This document shows, piece after piece, positions 8,853 through 16,738 of a stretch of DNA of 64,000 bases. How positions within the stretch are numbered: the stretch's first letter is position 1; the number at the start of each line of letters is the position of its first letter. The stretch is from Clostridium sp. 12(A) (GTDB lineage Bacteria > Bacillota > Clostridia > Lachnospirales > Lachnospiraceae). Location: contig JAGI01000002.1 of the NCBI GenBank assembly GCA_000526575.1, forward strand, positions 2,837,501 to 2,901,500, given 5' to 3'. The notes below the pieces were generated by a model that made no database searches, was not told the DNA's origin, and was given only the letters and a program-made list of their open reading frames with translations. Position numbers and translations under genes: made by a program.

Positions 8853-9092
8853 CTAAAGATAACGATAAAGTTCCTTCGCCTCATCCTTTTTCACCGTTTC
8901 CGTTACATCAAGAACCTCAACTTTAACCGAACTGGTTCCAAAATGTATCTCGATTACGTCGCCTTGCTTGACGCTCAAAGAAGCTTTCGCCGGCTTGTCA
9001 TTGACAAGCACGCGGCCTGCATCACAGGCATCGTTGGCAACGGTCCTTCTCTTGATCAGGCGGGAAACCTTAAGAAACTTGTCCAACCTCAT
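8853..9092 (-). CDS. yabO: S4-domain RNA-binding protein (YabO/HslR/RqcP family)
   Basis: 79-residue protein consisting almost entirely of an S4 RNA-binding domain. MRLDKFLKVSRLIKRRTVA opens the protein, and the GRVLVND and VKQGDVIEI segments follow. In Bacillus the family member RqcP (YabO) helps 50S ribosome rescue by stabilising peptidyl-tRNA during alanine tailing. It starts 3 bases after the hup stop, so the two are co-translated. The position beside mazG and yabP is the conserved one. Confidence 0.93.
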   Translation of the reverse strand: MRLDKFLKVSRLIKRRTVANDACDAGRVLVNDKPAKASLSVKQGDVIEIHFGTSSVKVEVLDVTETVKKDEAKELYRYL

Positions 9093-9095
9093 GGA

Positions 9096-9371
9096 TTAAG
9101 CGTTTACCATATCCTTTAAAGCCTTACCAGCTTTAAACTTAGGTGTTTTGGAAGCAGGGATATTCATAACTTCACCGCTCTTAGGATTTCTTCCTTCTCT
9201 AGCAGCTCTTTCAGATACTTCAAATGTACCAAATCCAACTAACTGGATTTTCTCGCCTTTTACTAACTCTTCAGATATAACATCTGTCAGAGCTTTCACT
9301 GCCTTCTCTGCATCCTTTTTGGACAGTTCTGCCTTTTCTGATACTGCTGCGATTAACTCTGCTTTGTTCAT
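9096..9371 (-). CDS. hup: DNA-binding protein HU
   Basis: Histone-like nucleoid protein of 91 residues. [10 protein letters not shown] starts the dimerisation helices, and the DNA-binding arm carries GFGTFEV and the RNPKSGE region. I chose the ATG at 9371 because AGGAGGA precedes it; longer reading would add about 32 residues from the promoter leader, which are not typical of HU. A strong promoter lies 68 bases upstream. Confidence 0.97.
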   Translation of the reverse strand: MNKAELIAAVSEKAELSKKDAEKAVKALTDVISEELVKGEKIQLVGFGTFEVSERAAREGRNPKSGEVMNIPASKTPKFKAGKALKDMVNA

Positions 9372-9392
9372 TGATATCTTCCTCCTAAAAAT

Positions 9393-9407
9393 GTAGCTTC
9401 TAGCTAC
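9393..9407 (-). promoter_or_regulatory. Small hairpin in the hup leader
   Basis: GTAGCT and AGCTAC around a 3-base loop, followed leftwards by a short T-run and then the hup Shine-Dalgarno. It may stabilise the message or attenuate it; nothing decides between these. Confidence 0.3.
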
Positions 9408-9438
9408 GACTTTTCGCATTAACACGATTACTATATCA

Positions 9439-9467
9439 TTTATAGCTGTTTCTCCTGTTTTTGTCAA
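9439..9467 (-). promoter_or_regulatory. Strong sigma-A promoter of hup
   Basis: A perfect TTGACA (9462-9467), a 17-base spacer and TATAAA (9439-9444) on the minus strand. The -35 overlaps the last codons of mazG. Confidence 0.8.
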
Positions 9468-9856
9468 GGTTTTTCGCTCTTTTCACGAGCTTTCTCCTGC
9501 ATTTTTATTGCTTCCCACAGGGCTTCTCCTTCTTCCGACGAAATCACCTTTTTATCGCCAAAAACGTGTGGATGCCTGCGTATCATTTTTTCACAAATTC
9601 CATTTACAACATCATCAATGGTGAAATCCTGATTCTCCTTTGCGATCTGGCTGTGGATCATGACCTGGAAAAGAAGATCTCCCAGTTCCTCACACAGATT
9701 TTCCTTATCCTTATGATCAATGGCCTCTATTACCTCGCCGGCTTCCTCCAAAAGATATTGCTTCAGGCTCTCGTGGGTCTGCTCCTTATCCCAGGGGCAG
9801 CCATCTTTGGAACGCAGTTTACTTGTAATATTTACTAAATCACTGAAAGTATGCAT
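9464..9856 (-). CDS. mazG: MazG-family nucleotide pyrophosphohydrolase
   Basis: Hydrolyses (d)NTPs to monophosphates and pyrophosphate, a house-cleaning activity. The 130-residue, single-domain protein has the helix motifs [19 protein letters not shown] and [10 protein letters not shown] with the metal-binding acidic residues. HPHVFGD follows in the C-terminal half. It lacks the N-terminal methyltransferase domain present in Bacillus YabN. The start at 9856 follows AGGAGG; longer reading would add 14 unlikely residues. Confidence 0.93.
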   Translation of the reverse strand: MHTFSDLVNITSKLRSKDGCPWDKEQTHESLKQYLLEEAGEVIEAIDHKDKENLCEELGDLLFQVMIHSQIAKENQDFTIDDVVNGICEKMIRRHPHVFGDKKVISSEEGEALWEAIKMQEKAREKSEKP

Positions 9857-9975
9857 TGATGAAACCTCCTTTTTTGAGATTATACCATATGCAAGCACAA
9901 ACTGGATGGACTTTCCAATTCTGAAGATTTTCTGACATTTGTCTCCCGCCCCTGTTAAAATGGAACGGATTCCGA

Positions 9976-9981
9976 TATAAT
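9976..9981 (+). promoter_or_regulatory. -10 box upstream of the MBL-fold gene
   Basis: TATAAT lies 33 bases before the ATG at 10014. The -35 is weak. The segment GGAACGGATTCC just upstream is a partial palindrome. Confidence 0.4.
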
Positions 9982-10013
9982 AAGAAATAATTTATTCACT
10001 ACCGGAGGTAACC

Positions 10014-10994
10014 ATGAAAGAATTTAATATCTGGAAAAAAATAGCAGCCGGTCTGCTGTTTCTAAACATTGTGTTTTCCGCCTTTCACATTCAGACCATC
10101 TCTCCTACCACAGGCGAGGGATCATTAAAGGCAAACTCCATGGGATTTGGTCCTTCCATCGCAGTAGGTCCTGGAAGCAAGCTCTTTAACGGCGGCAGCT
10201 TATCCCTTTTAGCCAATTATGACAAGCGTCAGATGCTATCCATGGTTTTGCAGGACAAAAGTGGCAACCTGGTCGTCATTGACGGAGGCTGGGACATTGA
10301 TGCGGATCACCTGACAGAGGTCATTGAACAAAAAGGCGGCCATGTTTCTGCCTGGTTCATTACTCATCCCCATTCTGATCACGCGGGAGCACTGGTGCAG
10401 ATACTTAACAATCCTGGAAGAAAGATCACCATTGACAACATCTATTATAACCTGGCAGACCAGTCCTGGTACGATAAGGTGGAACCGTCAAGATCCAATT
10501 TGGTCAATAACGTCAGAGCTGCCATTGCCACTCTTCCTGCGGACAGGCTTCATGTGGTCCACAAGGGTGACGAGATAAAAATCGGTCAGATTAAAGCTAA
10601 GGTTTTAAACGATCCTTACCTTCTCGATGTGACCTCAGTCAATAACAGTTCCGTTGCCTATAAGTTTTTCTTAAACAATGTAAGCATCCTGGTGCTGGGA
10701 GATATGGGTCCAGAGGCTGGAGCGCTTCTCCTTGAGCAGACAAGCAAGGAAGACTTAAAAAGCGATATCGTTCAGATGTCTCACCATGGTCAGTACGGGG
10801 TAAACAAAGATGTATACTCGGTAATAAATCCAAAAATCGCTCTGTGGCCCTGTCCTCTCTGGCTGTGGAACAATGACGGGGGATCCGGCATTGGAAGCGG
10901 CGACTGGAAAACCCTTGAAACAAGACAATGGATGGAGGAGCTTGGGGTAAAGCTTAACTACTGCATCAAAGATGGAGACCAAATCATCTATTAA
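10014..10994 (+). CDS. Secreted metallo-beta-lactamase-fold hydrolase (ComEC/Rec2-like domain)
   Basis: 326-residue protein with an N-terminal signal or anchor helix (about 8-26) and an MBL fold. The metal motif HPHSDHAG lies near residue 118, an aspartate near VLGDMG, and a further histidine pair at MSHHG. These are features of stand-alone relatives of the ComEC hydrolase domain, which act on nucleic acids or phosphodiesters outside the membrane. The exact substrate is unknown. The start follows CGGAGG. It is read opposite to its neighbours and ends in a strong shared terminator, so it looks like a single-gene insertion between mazG and spoVT. Confidence 0.8.
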   Translation: MKEFNIWKKIAAGLLFLNIVFSAFHIQTISPTTGEGSLKANSMGFGPSIAVGPGSKLFNGGSLSLLANYDKRQMLSMVLQDKSGNLVVIDGGWDIDADHLTEVIEQKGGHVSAWFITHPHSDHAGALVQILNNPGRKITIDNIYYNLADQSWYDKVEPSRSNLVNNVRAAIATLPADRLHVVHKGDEIKIGQIKAKVLNDPYLLDVTSVNNSSVAYKFFLNNVSILVLGDMGPEAGALLLEQTSKEDLKSDIVQMSHHGQYGVNKDVYSVINPKIALWPCPLWLWNNDGGSGIGSGDWKTLETRQWMEELGVKLNYCIKDGDQIIY

Positions 10995-11002
10995 ATAATT
11001 TA

Positions 11003-11059
11003 AAAAGACAGCCGCCGGTTGGTACAGTTTAATATCCTGTCCATCGGCGGCTGTCTTTT
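11003..11059. terminator. Bidirectional terminator between the MBL-fold gene and the spoVT unit
   Basis: 15-base arms AAAAGACAGCCGCCG (11003-11017) and CGGCGGCTGTCTTTT (11045-11059) form a long GC-rich stem with A/T runs on both sides. It ends two convergent transcripts. Confidence 0.85.
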
Positions 11060-11060
11060 A

Positions 11061-11204
11061 TTAATTTCCCCCGGGGCCATCCCGTCTGGGGCGCTCGGAT
11101 TCCGGCAGGGGTTCTATATAAAAACCATTTTCATAAGGTTCCGTGTCAACCTCCGGGATATCACCATCGTCATAATTATCTTCTTCTGGCATAAATACTT
11201 TCAT
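11061..11204 (-). CDS. Small acidic protein of 47 residues downstream of spoVT, unrecognised
   Basis: A short reading frame from ATG at 11204 to TAA at 11061 with an excellent Shine-Dalgarno (GGAGGTG). It starts 34 bases after spoVT and ends at the edge of the shared terminator. The product begins MKVFMPEEDNYDDGD, is rich in Asp, Glu and Pro, and ends with a short basic stretch RPRRDGPGGN. I do not recognise it and see no domain. The gene-like spacing, ribosome binding site and terminator argue that it is real, perhaps a sporulation-linked peptide made with SpoVT. Confidence 0.6.
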   Translation of the reverse strand: MKVFMPEEDNYDDGDIPEVDTEPYENGFYIEPLPESERPRRDGPGGN

Positions 11205-11238
11205 TTCTTTCACCTCCTGACTATGATAATGCTTCATT

Positions 11239-11787
11239 TTATCCTTCCATCTGACGGCCTAAGAATCCGGCAGCCGTAGTTGCAAGCTTTGTCTCCATAT
11301 CACCAAAACGTGCTCTTGGCTCTCTGCTTAAAAGTGCTACGGCACCAATTGCATCTCCCTCACAAATAATTGGAGCCACAACCTGGGCCGTAATCCCTTC
11401 CAGTACTTCTCCTGTCAGGGGGATAAAACCTTTTTCATCCTTTCCTGCAAGTACTACGGTACGCTCGTTGATAACAGTCTCTAACTGCTTACTTATGGTT
11501 TTTTGGAGCAGTTCCTTTTTAGAACCGCCTGCCACAGCAATGACCTGGTCTCTGTCGCTGATGCAAACAGTTAATCCCGTAGTCTGTGCCATTGCCTCAG
11601 CATACTGGGAAGCGAATGCGGTCAGCTCTACCATTGGGGAGTATTTTTTAAGGATAATTTCTCCTTCTCTGTCTGTGAATATCTCAAGCGGAGTTCCCTC
11701 TCTTAAGCGAAGTGTCCTTCTGATCTCTTTCGGTATAACCACCCTTCCCAGGTCATCAATTCTTCTAACTATGCCAGTTGCTTTCAT
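11239..11787 (-). CDS. spoVT: Stage V sporulation protein T, transcriptional regulator
   Basis: Regulator of late forespore genes. The 182-residue protein has an AbrB-type swapped-hairpin DNA-binding domain at 1-50 (MKATGIVRRIDDLGRVVIPKEI...) and a C-terminal GAF domain (about 60-180) for an unknown ligand. The length is that of SpoVT rather than the shorter AbrB. GGAGGAAT precedes the start. It follows the mfd region, as in Bacillus, and is probably co-transcribed with the 47-residue frame after it. Confidence 0.95.
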   Translation of the reverse strand: MKATGIVRRIDDLGRVVIPKEIRRTLRLREGTPLEIFTDREGEIILKKYSPMVELTAFASQYAEAMAQTTGLTVCISDRDQVIAVAGGSKKELLQKTISKQLETVINERTVVLAGKDEKGFIPLTGEVLEGITAQVVAPIICEGDAIGAVALLSREPRARFGDMETKLATTAAGFLGRQMEG

Positions 11788-11888
11788 GATTATAATTCCT
11801 CCATCTTGTACGTTTTAATATCACTGATATTATTTTGCTACGAATTAGGAAGATTATACTTAAGTCTGCCATTTTTCCCAAAATTTAA

Positions 11889-11927
11889 AATCAGGGTTCG
11901 GACCTAAAAATAGGCCAAACCCTGATT
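11889..11927 (-). terminator. Terminator after the 61-residue gene
   Basis: Perfect 10-base arms AATCAGGGTT and AACCCTGATT, followed leftwards by TTTTAAATTTT. It separates the small gene at 11987-12172 from spoVT. Confidence 0.65.
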
Positions 11928-11986
11928 CTTACTTTATTTTTCTATATATCTTAAGATTTTAGAAGAGAGACTTTTAGTGCTCCAGG

Positions 11987-12172
11987 TCAATAATCACCTT
12001 GTCTGACGTGGTGAGAAACTTCCTTCGAGGAAGTAATATAACCTTCATGCGCAACTTTGGCTGCTGCATTATTAGGAATGGGAGAAACAAATCGATTTTC
12101 AAAAGAACCATTCCTCTGAATCGTCAGTTCATCCGATACTCTTTGTAGAAGATACATACTTAAAACGTCCAT
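11987..12172 (-). CDS. Small protein of 61 residues, unrecognised
   Basis: The ATG at 12172 has AAGGTGG five bases upstream; a longer reading from 12196 has no such site. The product (MDVLSMYLLQRVSDELTIQ..., ending VSHHVRQGDY) is hydrophilic, with no membrane segment or cysteine, and resembles no family I know. It has its own promoter and terminator, so it is a single-gene unit between mfd and spoVT. A 6-base inverted repeat (ACTTCC/GGAAGT) lies inside the frame. The chance that it is only a structured RNA cannot be ruled out. Confidence 0.5.
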   Translation of the reverse strand: MDVLSMYLLQRVSDELTIQRNGSFENRFVSPIPNNAAAKVAHEGYITSSKEVSHHVRQGDY

Positions 12173-12247
12173 AGCTACCACCTTTCTCCGAAACAAACAT
12201 CTTGAAGTAAAGAAAGCATCTGGGACTAAATCCCTTCTTCTACTATT

Positions 12248-12276
12248 AGTATATCACAAAATACCCAAAAAATCAA
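12248..12276 (-). promoter_or_regulatory. Sigma-A-type promoter of the 61-residue gene
   Basis: TTGATT (12271-12276), 17 bases, TATACT (12248-12253) on the minus strand. The predicted leader is about 70 bases. Confidence 0.6.
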
Positions 12277-12315
12277 CCAAACGCCTTTTTATTTTTAGGT
12301 AAATTTTCATTTTTA

Positions 12316-15300
12316 TCAATCTTTTTCAGACAATTCCCCAATCTGCTTTAATAACACTTCCGCTTGGCTTATCATGGTATCTGTAGACAGATTTTTCTTT
12401 CGATCCAAATAGGTGAACCTTGGTTCTTCGCCCATAAGGAACTTTAAATCTCCACGGTACTGCTCCACGATTTTTGGAATTCCCTCTACCTTCAGGCGGG
12501 CATTTTTGTACATGGTGAGGCGAACTTCCTGACGGTTTATATTGACCTCTGTTACAAAGGCGCTGTGAGCCAGTGCTTTTAAGGCCGCAACCTTTAAAAG
12601 ATTCTCAACAGGCTTTGGGATATCTCCGAAACGGTCCATCAGCTCATCCTGCATATCCATGTATTCCTCTTCATTCTCAATGCCGGAAATACGCTTATAG
12701 ATATCAAGCTTCTGATATTCATTCTTAATATAGGAAGTTGGGATATAAGCATCGATATCGCAGTCCACCACAGTATTGTAGGTTTCCTCTTCCTTTCGCT
12801 CTCCCTTTAACTCCAATACAGCCTGATTTAAGAGCTTACAGTAAAGGTCATATCCAACGGCTTCCATGTGTCCGTGCTGTTCTGCTCCCAGCACGTTTCC
12901 GGCTCCACGGATTTCTAAGTCACGCATGGCGATCTTGATTCCTGAGCCAAGCTCTGTAAATTCACGGATGGCCTGGAGACGCTTTTCCGCCTCTTCCTTT
13001 AAAAGCTTATCTCGTTTATACATTAAAAATGCATAGGAAATCCGGCTGGAGCGCCCTACCCGGCCTCTGAGCTGGTAAAGCTGGGATAAGCCCATACGGT
13101 CCGCATCCTGTATGATCATGGTATTGGCATTGGGGATATCGAGACCTGTCTCAATGATGGTGGTGCAGACCAGAACATCAATTTCACCATTTACAAAATC
13201 AAACATGATTTTTTCCAGCTCATGCTCATGCATCTGTCCATGGGCAAAGGTTACATTGGCTTCCGGTACCAGCTTTGCGATGTGGTTTGCCACCTCATCA
13301 ATGTTGCTGACACGATTGTATACATAATACACCTGTCCGTCTCTGGAAAGCTCTCTATGAATGGCTTCACGGACCATTTCATCGTTGTGCTCCATGACGT
13401 AGGTCTGAATGGGCATACGGTCTACCGGCGGTTCCTCTAACACGCTCATATCACGGATTCCTACCAGACTCATGTGCAGCGTTCTTGGAATAGGAGTTGC
13501 GGTCAAGGTTAGAACGTCGATATTTTCCTTTAGCTGCTTGATCTTTTCTTTATGGGTCACGCCAAAGCGCTGCTCTTCATCTATAATAAGAAGTCCCAGG
13601 TCTTTAAACTGTATATCCTTTGACAGGACCCGGTGAGTTCCCACTACAATGTCCACCATGCCCCGTTTTAAATCCTCGATGGTCTTCTTGATCTGTCCTG
13701 GGGTTCTAAATCTTGACATCAAATCCACCCGGATGGGGAAGTCCTTCATTCTCTGGGCAAAGGTATTATAATGCTGCTGGGCCAAAATGGTGGTAGGAAC
13801 CAGATAGACCACCTGTTTTCCGTCCTGTACGGCTTTAAATGCGGCTCTTAAGGCGATCTCTGTCTTTCCGTAGCCTACGTCACCGCAAATAAGACGGTCC
13901 ATGATCTTCTTACTTTCCATGTCTCCCTTGGTGGCTTCAATGGCATCCCACTGGTCGTCGGTCTCCTCATAGGGAAACATTTCTTCAAATTCCTTTTGCC
14001 AGACCGTATCCTCGCCGTACTGAAAGCCATGAGTCTCCTGTCTTGCGGCATAGAGCATGACAAGGTCCTTTGCGATCTCTTTGACTGCACTTTTGACTCT
14101 TGTCTTTGTCTTGTTCCACTGCTCGCCGCCTAAGCGGTTCAGCTTTGGCTTTTTAGCATCGGCTCCAGCGTATTTCTGAATTCCGTCAAGTCTGGTGGCA
14201 GGAAGATACAGATTTCCGTTGTCCGCATATTGTACCTTTAAGTAGTCCTTGATCACGCCGTCCTGCTCGATTTTTTCAATTCCACGATAAACTCCAAGGC
14301 CGTGATCCTCATGAACCACATAATCGCCTACGGACAATTCAGAGAAGTTCTGGATTTTGGTGCCTTCGTAGGTGGTCTTTTTCCTCTTTCGCTTCTTTTT
14401 TTCTCCCCCAAACATATCGCCTTCAGTAATGACGATGAATTTAATCATGGGATACTCAAAGCCGCGGTGAAGCTTACCGTAAGTGACCAGGATCTCTCCT
14501 GGCTTTACCTCTCTGTCTTCTCCGCTGTCATCGGGACAGTAGGCTCTTAAATCATACTCTCTTAAATCTCCGGCAAGGCGGCTTGCCCTGGTTCTGGAGG
14601 CTGATAAAAGAACCACCCGGTAGCCTTCCTTTTTCCATCTGGCCAGGTCCTTGATTAAAAGCTCAAAGCCATTTTGGTAGGCACTTACATTTTTCACCTG
14701 AAAGCTGTAACGGTTCTTTACTGCGAAGCCAGTGAGCTTTTGTTCCAGGCCGGTTAAATAGACGGTAGTTCCAGTCTGGGTTTTTGCAAGCATCTCCTTA
14801 GCCGTAAAAAGGAGACCGGTCTGTCCAGGAAGAAGGTATCCATTGTTTAATCGATGGATCATACTTTCCCGGAATTCCATTTCCACAGTTTCCCCTTTTT
14901 CCTTTAACCGCTCTGGCTCATCTAAGAACACCACTGTGCTGTCTTTATCAAAATAGTCGAAAAAGGAAACGCTGTCCGGGCAAAAATAATGGATATAGCC
15001 GTCAAGGCCCTGCTGCTTAAAGCCTTCCTTAAGCCCTTCTAACAGCTCATTGATAATAGAGCGGATCCGCAGGGCTTCCTCCACCTTTGACTGGGCCTTT
15101 AAGTCTTTTTCATATTTTTTTATTTCCTTTTGGATTGCCTCAATTCCATCTTCGATCTGGGTTTTCGTCAGCGTCATTTCCGTAGCAGGATAAATCTGAA
15201 TTTCCTCCAGCTGGTCAATGGATCTTTGGCTTTCCAAATCAAAGGTACGAATGGAATCTACTTCGTCATCCCAAAGCTCAATTCGAACAGGAAGCTCTTC

Positions 15301-15855
15301 CGTCAGCGGGAATACATCGATAATACCGCCTCGAATGGAGAACTGTCCCATACCGTCCACCTGTCCCATTCGCTCGTACCCAAGCTCGCCCAGACGCTTT
15401 TTCCAGGTCTCTACCTCAATGGTCTGGCCGCTCTTTACGGAAAGCACCTGATTTTTCAGATACTTTAATGGAAGCAGGTGATCCATAAGTCCGTCAATGG
15501 TGGTAACGACCCAGCCGGTGTTTTCCTCCATCAGGCGGCGGAATACGGTCATACGCTGCTTGGTAAGTAAATTCCCATGGATATCGGCATTGAAAAACAG
15601 AAGATCTCTGGCCGGATATAACCACACATTTGTATCAAAATAGCTTAAATCCTCAAAAATCTCTCTGGCTCTGGTATCATCATAGGTCACCACCAGCTTC
15701 ATTCCAGCATTCTTTGCTGCTTCGTACATCAAGTGAACCTTTTGGGAATCCATGCAGCCGCTTGCCCCTATGGGCCCGGCCTTTTTTTCCAGATCTTTTG
15801 AGAGGTCTTCAAAGTCCTTAAGCTCCCTCAATGGTTTTTCAAATAATCCGCTCAT
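12316..15855 (-). CDS. mfd: Transcription-repair coupling factor Mfd
   Basis: SF2 translocase that removes RNA polymerase stalled at lesions and recruits UvrA. The full-length 1179-residue protein has the UvrB-like N-terminal module, then the RNA-polymerase interaction domain (VGDYVVHEDHGLGVYRG). The translocase core shows Walker A GDVGYGKTE near residue 660 and DEEQRFG as motif II. The RecG-like TRG region and a C-terminal regulatory domain follow. It starts 9 bases after pth, the conserved pth-mfd pair. Confidence 0.98.
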   Translation of the reverse strand: MSGLFEKPLRELKDFEDLSKDLEKKAGPIGASGCMDSQKVHLMYEAAKNAGMKLVVTYDDTRAREIFEDLSYFDTNVWLYPARDLLFFNADIHGNLLTKQRMTVFRRLMEENTGWVVTTIDGLMDHLLPLKYLKNQVLSVKSGQTIEVETWKKRLGELGYERMGQVDGMGQFSIRGGIIDVFPLTEELPVRIELWDDEVDSIRTFDLESQRSIDQLEEIQIYPATEMTLTKTQIEDGIEAIQKEIKKYEKDLKAQSKVEEALRIRSIINELLEGLKEGFKQQGLDGYIHYFCPDSVSFFDYFDKDSTVVFLDEPERLKEKGETVEMEFRESMIHRLNNGYLLPGQTGLLFTAKEMLAKTQTGTTVYLTGLEQKLTGFAVKNRYSFQVKNVSAYQNGFELLIKDLARWKKEGYRVVLLSASRTRASRLAGDLREYDLRAYCPDDSGEDREVKPGEILVTYGKLHRGFEYPMIKFIVITEGDMFGGEKKKRKRKKTTYEGTKIQNFSELSVGDYVVHEDHGLGVYRGIEKIEQDGVIKDYLKVQYADNGNLYLPATRLDGIQKYAGADAKKPKLNRLGGEQWNKTKTRVKSAVKEIAKDLVMLYAARQETHGFQYGEDTVWQKEFEEMFPYEETDDQWDAIEATKGDMESKKIMDRLICGDVGYGKTEIALRAAFKAVQDGKQVVYLVPTTILAQQHYNTFAQRMKDFPIRVDLMSRFRTPGQIKKTIEDLKRGMVDIVVGTHRVLSKDIQFKDLGLLIIDEEQRFGVTHKEKIKQLKENIDVLTLTATPIPRTLHMSLVGIRDMSVLEEPPVDRMPIQTYVMEHNDEMVREAIHRELSRDGQVYYVYNRVSNIDEVANHIAKLVPEANVTFAHGQMHEHELEKIMFDFVNGEIDVLVCTTIIETGLDIPNANTMIIQDADRMGLSQLYQLRGRVGRSSRISYAFLMYKRDKLLKEEAEKRLQAIREFTELGSGIKIAMRDLEIRGAGNVLGAEQHGHMEAVGYDLYCKLLNQAVLELKGERKEEETYNTVVDCDIDAYIPTSYIKNEYQKLDIYKRISGIENEEEYMDMQDELMDRFGDIPKPVENLLKVAALKALAHSAFVTEVNINRQEVRLTMYKNARLKVEGIPKIVEQYRGDLKFLMGEEPRFTYLDRKKNLSTDTMISQAEVLLKQIGELSEKD

Positions 15856-15864
15856 GAAATCTCC

Positions 15865-16431
15865 TTATTTCTTTCTGTTATACTGATTCATCGCAGCATC
15901 TGCTCCGTCTGTTACTATCATAATGGAAGCCTCGGCTGCTGCTCCATACGCTTCTTCCATGATGGCTTCCTGAGCCTTTGGAAAACGTCCGAGAACATAA
16001 TCCGCCAGGTCCATCTCCTTAGGCTTTTCTCCCACTCCCACCCGGATTCTTAAAAATTCCTGGGTTCCTAAATGGCTGATGATATTTTTAAGTCCATTAT
16101 GGCCTCCGGCACTTCCCTTCGCCCGAATTCTAAGCTGTCCTTCTTCTAAATTGATGTCATCGCAGATGACTATAATGTGGTCTGGCTCTACCTTATAATA
16201 GTCTGCCATGGAACCAATGCTTTCTCCGCTTAAATTCATGTATGTCTGGGGTTTTGATAAAATCACCTTTTCCGTTCCAATCATTCCCATACCGCTAAAT
16301 GCCCGGTGCTTTTTATCGGTAACTTGAATCCCAAGTTTGTCCGCCAGAATATCAATGGCTTCAAAACCAACATTGTGTCTGGTCTTTTCATATTCTCTCG
16401 ATGGGTTTCCTAATCCTGCGATGATATACAT
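15865..16431 (-). CDS. pth: Peptidyl-tRNA hydrolase
   Basis: Releases peptides from peptidyl-tRNA dropped by ribosomes. The 188 residues begin with GLGNPSREYEKTRHNVGF, which includes the catalytic His of the family. QTYMNLSGES and the VICDDINLEEG segment with its conserved Asp follow. Length and motifs are standard. It heads the pth-mfd unit. Confidence 0.97.
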   Translation of the reverse strand: MYIIAGLGNPSREYEKTRHNVGFEAIDILADKLGIQVTDKKHRAFSGMGMIGTEKVILSKPQTYMNLSGESIGSMADYYKVEPDHIIVICDDINLEEGQLRIRAKGSAGGHNGLKNIISHLGTQEFLRIRVGVGEKPKEMDLADYVLGRFPKAQEAIMEEAYGAAAEASIMIVTDGADAAMNQYNRKK

Positions 16432-16506
16432 GATAATTCTCCTTATTATTGTCTATATTAACGGTATTTTTAATTCATGACATTTCTGGCTTTGGAACGC
16501 CCGAAA

Positions 16507-16541
16507 AGCGCTAGATTTTCACCATAGGGGGATCTAACGCT
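16507..16541. repeat. Imperfect inverted repeat in the pth/oxidoreductase intergenic region
   Basis: AGCGCTAGAT and ATCTAACGCT pair with one mismatch. Read leftwards the hairpin is followed by TTTT, so it could be a terminator for transcripts entering from the right. The 307-base gap around it holds no gene that I can see. Confidence 0.4.
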
Positions 16542-16610
16542 GCATTTATTATTCTAACAGTTTCAAAAAAAGATGTAAAGGCTATCAACGAATATTTAAT
16601 ATCTTATCCC

Positions 16611-16640
16611 TTGTAATTCCTGTATTTCTTATGATAGAAT
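16611..16640 (+). promoter_or_regulatory. Promoter of the FAD oxidoreductase gene
   Basis: TTGTAA (16611-16616), an 18-base spacer and TAGAAT (16635-16640), about 100 bases before the start codon. Confidence 0.45.
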
Positions 16641-16738
16641 GATACCGTTGCGCTTATATAAGTTCAAACTCGGTTGTTATTTCCACCGGCTGCGTGATGG
16701 CTGTTTCTAAGGGTTAGAAGGAAAAAGGAGTGATGTTC

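Noticed and set aside
11019-11279. Rightward open frame of 86 residues
   Set aside because: It begins inside the terminator stem and is antisense to the 47-residue gene and the end of spoVT; no ribosome binding site.
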